A stretch of DNA of 11,492 nucleotides, from positions 1-11,492 of the forward strand of contig JAJRYP010000090.1 in assembly GCA_024275695.1 (NCBI GenBank). Reading direction: 5' to 3'. The notes beneath the pieces were generated by a model. That model searched no databases. It was not told the DNA's origin and was given only the letters and a program-made list of their open reading frames with translations. Source of the DNA: Patescibacteria group bacterium. GTDB lineage: Bacteria > Patescibacteriota > Gracilibacteria > UBA1369 > PNNO01. The translations under genes and the position numbers were made by a program. Positions 1 to 4,394 of this stretch are shown here, one piece after another (position 1 is the stretch's first letter; each line of letters opens with the position of its first letter).

Positions 1-35
1 CGCACCCGGACAAGCTGAGTATTTAGATCATTCAT
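1..35 (-). CDS. 5' end of an unidentified gene, cut by the window edge
   Basis: An ATG at 35-33 on the minus strand opens a stop-free frame reading MNDLNTQLVRV before the window ends. It begins only 4 nt after the TAA of proC, the tight spacing seen throughout this operon, so it is probably the next gene of the argH-proB-proC unit. ProA (gamma-glutamyl phosphate reductase) is the proline enzyme missing here and would fit. Eleven residues cannot identify a family, so this is inference from context only. Confidence 0.45.
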   Translation of the reverse strand, partial: MNDLNTQLVRV

Positions 36-39
36 AATA

Positions 40-798
40 TTATTGATTAAGTTCTTTGGAACGATTTTTCGCCTTCTCGATTGCTTCGGCAATTATATCG
101 GAAGCACTTTCCAAATGATTTAAAGCAGCCTCGGTTGTGCCGCCTTTGGAAGTAACGGCTTCTCGCCACTCTCCGGCGCTCTTCGTGTTTGCATCCAACA
201 GAAACGCACTACCCACGAAAGTTGATTCAGCAATTTTACGCGCTTCTTCACTCGAAAATCCGAGCGCCTCAGCCTTCTTACTTATAGTTTCGCACAAATA
301 GAAAAAGTAAGCGGGCCCGGAACCGCTTAAAGCGGTTATTGAATCAATCATAGATTCGTCGGTCACTTCTATTTCTTCTCCGAGCGACCCGAAAATTTTC
401 TTGATAAGATTTTTTTCCGTTACAGCTTCGGTTGCTATCCATCCTGTTAAACCATGTCCAACCTGAACCGGCAAATTTGGCATACTTCTCACGATTTTCC
501 CGGCACCTGTTTTATCGCGCAGCGTATCGATAGAAATTCCGGCCATTATGGAGATCACCAGTTTTTCCTCCATTGACCATTCAAACTCTTTAAAGCTTTG
601 CGGTTTGATCGCAAAAATCGCAACATCGACATTCGCCAAAATCTCGCCAACATCGGTGGAAACATTCGAACAATTCAAAGCATCCAATTTTTTCCGATCA
701 TTATCACAAACGTACAAATCTTCAGCTGCGAACTGTTTTAGAAGGCCTTTGTAAAAAGCGCTTCCCATATTTCCGGCACCTATTATTCCAATTTTCAT
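40..798 (-). CDS. proC: pyrroline-5-carboxylate reductase (ProC)
   Basis: Catalyses the last step of proline synthesis, NAD(P)H-dependent reduction of 1-pyrroline-5-carboxylate to L-proline, in the cytoplasm. The 252-residue protein has an N-terminal Rossmann fold with IIGAGNMG at residues 5-12, the AIFAIKPQ strand at 60-67, and RSMPNLP at 104-110. Its C-terminal dimerisation domain carries the family signature ALSGSGPAYFFY (156-167) and VTSKGGTTEAAL (215-226), where a Lys replaces the usual Pro before GG. Length is slightly below the usual 260-280, mainly because the C-terminus is short. The ATG overlaps the TGA of proB by 4 nt, which fixes the start and implies translational coupling. No Shine-Dalgarno sequence is visible. 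Identification is secure from the motifs. Confidence 0.95.
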   Translation of the reverse strand: MKIGIIGAGNMGSAFYKGLLKQFAAEDLYVCDNDRKKLDALNCSNVSTDVGEILANVDVAIFAIKPQSFKEFEWSMEEKLVISIMAGISIDTLRDKTGAGKIVRSMPNLPVQVGHGLTGWIATEAVTEKNLIKKIFGSLGEEIEVTDESMIDSITALSGSGPAYFFYLCETISKKAEALGFSSEEARKIAESTFVGSAFLLDANTKSAGEWREAVTSKGGTTEAALNHLESASDIIAEAIEKAKNRSKELNQ

Positions 799-1877
799 AA
801 TTGATATATAAATAAATAATTATAATGAATAAGTGGCTTCTCGTCTTTTTTCCCAATCATTTCCTTTGCCTTCTCACTATCGAATTCCGACATTCCCAAT
901 CCGACAAAATGGCCATCCTCATCCATAATACGGATAATATCTCCTTTTTCAAAAGTTCCTTTTATTTTTGTTATACCAATCGGTAGCAGACTACTCACTT
1001 TATCCTTTAAGGCTTTCCTGGCTCCTTCATTTACATACACCGCGCCCTTCTCGTATCCTTTTGTAAGAGCAATCCATTTTTTAACGCTCGAAACTTCTTT
1101 TTGAGGAAGAAAATGCGTGCCAATCTTTTTTCCTTCCAAAATATCAATTAGAACATTTTCTTTTTTCCCGTTTGCAATAAATGTTTGAATTCCAACAGCG
1201 GCAAGAGTTTTCGCTATCCTGCATTTTGTAATCATTCCGCCTGTCCCGAATTTTGATTTCTTTTTTGAAACAAAGTCGTCGCATTCTGTCTTTTTTATAT
1301 CAATCTCCGCTATAATTTTTGAATTTAAATCATCCGGGTCACCATCAAAAAGACCATCAACACTTGATAAAAGAATAAGCGCATCAAAATTAAGCATGGA
1401 AGCAATCATTCCGGCCAGCTCATCATTGTCGGTAAACATTAACTCACTTACAGACACAACGTCGTTCTCATTAACGATTGGGATAACCTTATCCTGTAGC
1501 ATCGCGGTAAAACAATTCTTCATATTCAGGTAATGTCTGCGGCTTCTGAAATCTTCTTTCGTTGCGAGAACTTGCGCGCAAATACAATTGTAATTCTCAA
1601 AAATCGTTGAATAAGTATGGATTAATTCAACTTGCCCCATTGCTGCAAGGAGTTGTCTGTGAACAACCTTATTTGCATTGCAATACAAAGGAGCAAAAGC
1701 TCTCCCGGCTGCCATAGCTCCCGAACTGACCAGAATTACATCGACATTTTGTTTTTTCATTTCAGCCACTTGTTCACACAGCTGTTCCATTACTTTTTCA
1801 TCAAGCAGACCGTCATCTCGAGTAATCACATTCGTACCTATTTTAACTATAACTTTTTTTAATGAAGAGGAATTCAT
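795..1877 (-). CDS. proB: glutamate 5-kinase (ProB)
   Basis: Phosphorylates L-glutamate to gamma-glutamyl phosphate, the committed step of proline synthesis. The 360 residues show an amino-acid-kinase domain: VKIGTNV at 11-17 (nucleotide binding), ILVSSGAMAAGR at 48-59, IPIVNENDVV at 132-141, DNDELAGMIA at 150-159 and KFGTGGMITK at 209-218. A C-terminal PUA domain occupies roughly 275-345 (VYVNEGARKAL, then GDIIRI and GLGMSEFDS), the architecture of the feedback-regulated bacterial enzymes. Its ATG overlaps the TGA of argH (ATGA, 1874-1877), and its own TGA overlaps the ATG of proC. The partner proA is not adjacent; the gene after proC, cut by the left edge, is a candidate. No SD sequence is seen. 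Confidence 0.96.
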   Translation of the reverse strand: MNSSSLKKVIVKIGTNVITRDDGLLDEKVMEQLCEQVAEMKKQNVDVILVSSGAMAAGRAFAPLYCNANKVVHRQLLAAMGQVELIHTYSTIFENYNCICAQVLATKEDFRSRRHYLNMKNCFTAMLQDKVIPIVNENDVVSVSELMFTDNDELAGMIASMLNFDALILLSSVDGLFDGDPDDLNSKIIAEIDIKKTECDDFVSKKKSKFGTGGMITKCRIAKTLAAVGIQTFIANGKKENVLIDILEGKKIGTHFLPQKEVSSVKKWIALTKGYEKGAVYVNEGARKALKDKVSSLLPIGITKIKGTFEKGDIIRIMDEDGHFVGLGMSEFDSEKAKEMIGKKDEKPLIHYNYLFIYQL

Positions 1878-3244
1878 TTAGAAAGGTTCTTGATTTCTTT
1901 CTCGAGTTTTTCAAGTCCAAGGTTGCCCGTGCCTCCCTGGTGAGTTGATTCTTTGAGCATCTTTTCTACTTCTTTTGGATCTACTTTGATTTTGTCCAAA
2001 TTTGCTCCCACTTCTATATACGCATCTCTAAACGGCATACCCTTTTTCAATAATTCAAACGCTTTATGAGCTGCAAAAAGATCGGGTGTCATTGATTTAT
2101 AAAGCACTTTCTTAACGGGCTTAATATTTTTAATAATCACAGACATAACTTCCAAAGAAGTTTCCGTATAACGAAGTCCAAGGAAAAGCGGTCTTTTAAT
2201 CTCCTGTCCGTCCCTGTGATATCCGGAAATTTTGTTAATGATATTCATGCTTAATTCGTTTTTACATGAGATAACGGTTGCCGTTCTTCCGCGAATCAGT
2301 TCGGCACAATCAAGATTCTTCTTTTGAGGCATGATTGATGAACCTGTCGCAATTGCTTCCGAAATGTCAAAAAAATGAAATTCTTGCGTCGTGTAGAAGA
2401 GAAGATCGCATGCAAGTTTATTGAGTGTTAACATGATCTGGACGCACGCTTCAAGAACCTGTCCTTCAATTTTTCCACGTGAATTCTGGCAGTAAATTGC
2501 ATTATTCTGAGTTCGTTTAAATCCAAGCTGTTTTGAAAGCCAGTCACGATCGAAATCAAAAGGTGATCCGTATCCGGCACCGGAACCAAGCGGATTTTGG
2601 TCAACAATTTCGTTTCTGATAGCATTAAGCAATCTAACATCATCCAGCAAGCTTTCAACAAAGGATGCCAACCATGTCCCCACTGTTGTAGGCATTGCTT
2701 TTTGCATGTGCGTATAGCCCGGCATTGGAACCATCTCGTACTTTTTGGCAACTTTCAAAAGATCTTTTGCCAGCTTCAACGCGAGTTTTTTCATACAAGT
2801 ACATTTGTCTTTAAGAAAAAGTCGAGTCATTACAAGAACTTGATCGTTTCGACTACGTGCCGTATGAATTTTTTTCCCAACAGCTCCATATTTTTTAATA
2901 AGATAATCTTCTATTTTTGTATGACTGTCCTCGTCCTCAACTTTTAAATTGAATTTTCCATGCTCGTACAGTTCCAGAATTTCATCAAGCCCTTTTTCAA
3001 GTGTTTTAAGTTCTTTTTTATTGATGATTTTATGCTTTTGAAGAAGTCTTGCATACATTCTTGATCCAAAAACGTCATTTGGAATCATCTGCTGATCATA
3101 AATAATATCTTCTCCGGAGTTGTAATGTTCAACAAGAGGGTCAAGCTCGACTACTTTTTTCTTATACCAGATTTTTTTCTTTATGGTTTTTTTGTTTTTT
3201 GGCTTATCGGTGATAATTTTTTTAATTGCTTTTGGATTTGGCAT
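1874..3244 (-). CDS. argH: argininosuccinate lyase (ArgH)
   Basis: Splits argininosuccinate into arginine and fumarate, the last step of arginine synthesis; a member of the homotetrameric fumarase/aspartase superfamily. Visible motifs in the 456 residues are DSHTKIED (107-114), IHTARSRNDQ (126-135), PGYTHMQKAMP (175-185, with the catalytic His), and the mobile signature loop GSSIMPQKKN (301-310) followed by ELIRGR. The residue after KKN is Leu where most ArgH have Pro. The N-terminus is unusual: residues 5-30 are a lysine-rich low-complexity stretch before the conserved core. The frame is continuous from the ATG at 3244, but a later start (for example Met53) cannot be excluded. It is the first gene of the argH-proB-proC operon, with a good promoter about 45 nt upstream and no SD sequence. 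Confidence 0.94.
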   Translation of the reverse strand: MPNPKAIKKIITDKPKNKKTIKKKIWYKKKVVELDPLVEHYNSGEDIIYDQQMIPNDVFGSRMYARLLQKHKIINKKELKTLEKGLDEILELYEHGKFNLKVEDEDSHTKIEDYLIKKYGAVGKKIHTARSRNDQVLVMTRLFLKDKCTCMKKLALKLAKDLLKVAKKYEMVPMPGYTHMQKAMPTTVGTWLASFVESLLDDVRLLNAIRNEIVDQNPLGSGAGYGSPFDFDRDWLSKQLGFKRTQNNAIYCQNSRGKIEGQVLEACVQIMLTLNKLACDLLFYTTQEFHFFDISEAIATGSSIMPQKKNLDCAELIRGRTATVISCKNELSMNIINKISGYHRDGQEIKRPLFLGLRYTETSLEVMSVIIKNIKPVKKVLYKSMTPDLFAAHKAFELLKKGMPFRDAYIEVGANLDKIKVDPKEVEKMLKESTHQGGTGNLGLEKLEKEIKNLSK

Positions 3245-3289
3245 GGAATTTAAGGTTTATGTGAGTTTTTTGCGGCTATATCTTGCTGC

Positions 3290-3318
3290 ATTCTAGCTTC
3301 GTGAAAAAGTTTTTGCAA
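3290..3318 (-). promoter_or_regulatory. sigma-70 promoter of the argH-proB-proC operon
   Basis: On the minus strand, TTGCAA (3318-3313) is followed by exactly 17 nt and TAGAAT (3295-3290), a strong match to the -35/-10 consensus. It would start RNA near 3283 and give a leader of about 40 nt before the argH ATG at 3244. The same architecture (TTGCAC, 17 nt, TAGAAT) precedes tRNA-Lys in this window, which supports the call. Confidence 0.65.
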
Positions 3319-3341
3319 GAAATTGGAATAAGTGATAAAAA
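3313..3341 (+). promoter_or_regulatory. possible promoter of the tRNA-Cys/tRNA-Arg unit
   Basis: On the plus strand TTGCAA (3313-3318), 17 nt and TAAAAA (3336-3341) form an acceptable -35/-10 pair ahead of tRNA-Cys at 3373. The -35 is a palindrome and is the same six bases used by the divergent argH promoter. A second possible -10, TATAGT at 3352-3357, lies 15 nt before the tRNA, which matches the spacing at tRNA-Lys, but it has no good -35. Which one is used cannot be decided here. Confidence 0.4.
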
Positions 3342-3372
3342 GATAAGGCAATATAGTTCCCTTTATTTATGG

Positions 3373-3448
3373 GGCGACGTAGCCAAGTGGTTAAGGCGGT
3401 GGTTTGCAAAACCATTATTCATGGGTTCGAATCCCATCGTCGCCTCCA
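3373..3448 (+). tRNA. tRNA-Cys (anticodon GCA)
   Basis: A full cloverleaf can be drawn. The acceptor stem pairs GGCGACG (3373-3379) with CGTCGCC (3438-3444). The D-arm starts at 3382, and the anticodon stem is 3399-3403 / 3411-3415 around loop TTGCAAA with anticodon GCA at 3406-3408. The T-arm is ATGGG-TTCGAAT-CCCAT (3421-3437). The discriminator base is U (3445), the known cysteine identity base, and CCA is encoded at 3446-3448. It is the first gene of a two-tRNA plus-strand unit, followed one base later by a structured repeat. Confidence 0.97.
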
Positions 3449-3449
3449 A

Positions 3450-3596
3450 GTCACAAAGTTTCGAGCACCTTTGACATGCTGGTGAGCCGTTAAGGCGAAC
3501 AGGATGTCAAAGAGGGCGAAAGACGAGTGACCTCAAAAGGAAGGGGATTATAAGGGGAAACTTTGGTTGCCCCTTATGGTTTAATGTCTTTAACTA
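3450..3596 (+). repeat. tRNA-linked structured repeat, copy A
   Basis: Starts one base after the CCA of tRNA-Cys and fills the spacer to tRNA-Arg. It can fold into one long hairpin, 3450-3531. From outside in, the stems are GTCAC/GTGAC, TTTCG/CGAAA, CTTTGACAT/ATGTCAAAG, CTG/CAG and GCC/GGC, about 25 base pairs with purine-rich internal loops. A second hairpin at 3552-3575 pairs AAGGGGAAAC with GTTGCCCCTT around TTTG, with one A-G mismatch. A second copy follows tRNA-Lys (9246-9330, minus). Shared blocks are GTCAC, GAGTGACCTC, AAAAGGA, the AAAC/GTT hairpin and TTAACTA. No reading frame is evident. Transcribed with the tRNAs, it could be a processing signal, a small RNA or a mobile repeat; I do not recognise a named family. 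Confidence 0.7.
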
Positions 3597-3597
3597 T

Positions 3598-3674
3598 GTA
3601 CCCGTAGCTCAGCCGGATAGAGCGCATCCCTGCGGAGGATGAGGTCGTGAGTTCGAATCTCGCCGGGTACACCA
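3598..3674 (+). tRNA. tRNA-Arg (anticodon GCG)
   Basis: The acceptor stem pairs GTACCCG (3598-3604) with CGGGTAC (3664-3670). The D-stem is GCTC/GAGC with loop AGCCGGATA, which contains A20, an arginine identity base. The anticodon stem CATCC/GGATG encloses loop CTGCGGA, with anticodon GCG at 3632-3634. The T-arm is GTGAG-TTCGAAT-CTCGC, discriminator A at 3671, CCA encoded at 3672-3674. Most bacteria read CGU/CGC/CGA with an ACG tRNA deaminated to inosine by TadA, so a G34 isoacceptor is uncommon. No terminator hairpin is visible directly after it. Confidence 0.95.
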
Positions 3675-3703
3675 TTTTAACACAAATATTGTAATTTCAC
3701 ATT

Positions 3704-3712
3704 AATGTATCT
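3704..3712. repeat. left 9-bp target-site duplication of the MITE-like element
   Basis: AATGTATCT abuts the left terminal inverted repeat and is repeated exactly, in direct orientation, at 3998-4006 on the other side of the element. Confidence 0.75.
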
Positions 3713-3997
3713 GGTTAATATAAACAATAGCGTGGTTGACAGATAAGATGCAAAAGTATTTCAAATTTTTCATTAACAGATTTCATGCGGTTGTTATATT
3801 TAAAGCAGAATAAAGCCAACCACCATTAGAATGCAAAACAGGTTATAAAACGAAATTCCGTACTAGTACGGAATTTGTTAAACAAACATTTTGGGTTGCT
3901 TGATTAGTGTGAATTTATCAGGTTGCGGATTAGGACTTTTTCGCTTTTGCATCTTACCAGATGCACTTTCCTGCCACGCTGTTCTTTATAATAACCC
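3713..3997. mobile_element. MITE-like non-autonomous insertion element (285 bp)
   Basis: The ends are inverted repeats: 3713-3735 and the reverse complement of 3974-3996 agree at 20 of 23 positions, both starting GGTTA and ending AGCGTGG. A second inverted pair lies inside: TAAGATGCAAAAG at 3744-3756 against CTTTTGCATCTTA at 3944-3956, 13 of 13. Identical 9-bp direct repeats AATGTATCT flank the whole (3704-3712, 3998-4006), offset by one C on the right. The interior has no substantial reading frame and holds a 24-bp perfect palindrome near its centre. Size, inverted ends, target duplication and lack of a transposase are the hallmarks of a MITE. An 8-9 bp duplication is known for IS1595, IS256, IS66, ISL3 and IS1 relatives; the parent family cannot be named here. 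It sits between tRNA-Arg and the csp promoter. Confidence 0.75.
3853..3876. repeat. 24-bp perfect palindrome inside the MITE
   Basis: The left half is AAATTCCGTACT and the right half is its exact reverse complement. As RNA it would form a 10-bp stem around CTAG on either strand. On the minus strand it is followed by the loosely T-rich tract CGTTTT, so a weak terminator is possible. A protein-binding operator or a hairpin needed for transposition are alternatives. Confidence 0.8.
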
Positions 3998-4006
3998 AAT
4001 GTATCT
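3998..4006. repeat. right 9-bp target-site duplication of the MITE-like element
   Basis: AATGTATCT, identical and co-oriented with 3704-3712. It lies 7 bp before the -35 of the csp promoter, so the insertion stopped just short of that promoter. Confidence 0.75.
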
Positions 4007-4013
4007 TATAAAT

Positions 4014-4042
4014 TTGACCAAATTGTCAAACTGTGGTAAATT
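4014..4042 (+). promoter_or_regulatory. promoter of the cold-shock gene with an overlapping dyad
   Basis: TTGACC (4014-4019), 17 nt and TAAATT (4037-4042) form a sigma-70-type promoter that would start RNA near 4049, leaving a leader of about 95 nt. The -35 lies inside an inverted repeat, TTTGAC (4013-4018) with GTCAAA (4025-4030), placed as a repressor operator would be. The dyad could also be chance in AT-rich DNA. Confidence 0.5.
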
Positions 4043-4093
4043 TCGCTAGTCAAATTATTTTGTTGTCCAAGGGAAGCATAGTCGAGTTTCATT

Positions 4094-4131
4094 TTTAGAC
4101 ATTCAAAGTTTGATAATCTAAATATTTTTTT
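4094..4131 (+). promoter_or_regulatory. terminator-like hairpin in the csp leader (possible attenuator)
   Basis: Between the predicted csp promoter and its ATG, TTTAGA (4094-4099) pairs with TCTAAA (4117-4122), and CAA/TTG pair inside it. A run of seven T follows at 4125-4131, only 13 nt before the start codon. The stem is short and AU-rich, with a 4x4 internal loop, so it should be marginally stable. This resembles a weak intrinsic terminator or a temperature-responsive leader. E. coli cspA also has a long thermosensing leader, but no sequence resemblance is claimed. Confidence 0.35.
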
Positions 4132-4144
4132 ACACCAATGCACA

Positions 4145-4348
4145 ATGCAAGAAGGAACTATTGCTCGTCTCACGGACAGAGGATTCGGATTTATCTCCAG
4201 AGAGGGAGAAGAAAAAGATCTTTTTTTCCATTCAAACGAGCTCGCGGATGTAGAATTTAAAGACCTTAACGAAGGTGACAAAGTAACTTTCGAAGTTGCC
4301 GAAGGTCCAAAAGGTCCAAACGCGGTGAACGTTAGCCTGGTTAAATAG
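4145..4348 (+). CDS. csp: cold-shock-domain protein (Csp family)
   Basis: A 67-residue single OB-fold protein that binds single-stranded RNA or DNA and acts as an RNA chaperone in the cytoplasm. RNP1 is RGFGFIS at residues 12-18 and RNP2 is DLFFH at 25-29; the tail EGPKGPNAVNVSLV is typical of the family. The first strand reads GTIARLTDRGFGFI instead of the KWFNxxKGFGFI of E. coli CspA, so it belongs to the variant lacking the strand-1 Trp-Phe pair. The ATG at 4145 gives the expected length; an ATG at 4138 is out of frame. No SD sequence precedes it. It is monocistronic, with its own promoter, a structured leader and a strong terminator, and convergent with the next operon. It ends in TAG. 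Confidence 0.93.
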   Translation: MQEGTIARLTDRGFGFISREGEEKDLFFHSNELADVEFKDLNEGDKVTFEVAEGPKGPNAVNVSLVK

Positions 4349-4361
4349 GTTAAAATCATAG

Positions 4362-4394
4362 GCTGCAGCTCCGCTAAAGAGTTGCAGCTTTTTT
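4362..4394 (+). terminator. intrinsic terminator of csp
   Basis: GCTGCAGCTC (4362-4371) pairs over 10 bp, with one G-T pair, with GAGTTGCAGC (4379-4388) around loop CGCTAAA. TTTTTT follows at 4389-4394. It begins 14 nt after the csp stop, and its T-run overlaps the stop codon of the convergent thioredoxin-CcdA gene (ends at 4393). Confidence 0.92.

Noticed and set aside
795..3244. UGA recoding as glycine (code 25 of Gracilibacteria/Absconditabacteria)
   Set aside because: UGA ends argH, proB and the membrane-protein gene at sensible protein ends with ATGA overlaps, and no conserved glycine is encoded by UGA in any gene here. Read-through would add only 5-10 residues, so it cannot be formally excluded, but nothing supports it.
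3283..3474. 63-codon plus-strand frame across tRNA-Cys
   Set aside because: It translates straight through a complete tRNA and the divergent promoter region. No protein family is recognisable.
3704..4006. CRISPR array
   Set aside because: The repeats are inverted or imperfect and irregularly spaced, with no series of equal repeats and spacers and no cas genes nearby.
3675..4144. Large non-coding RNA such as tmRNA, RNase P RNA or 6S RNA in the 470-bp gap
   Set aside because: None of the conserved core sequences of those RNAs is visible. The inverted repeats and direct flanking repeats are better explained by an inserted element.
4006..4359. 117-codon minus-strand frame opposite csp
   Set aside because: It is the reverse-complement shadow of the cold-shock gene and its leader; Ser-rich with no motif.
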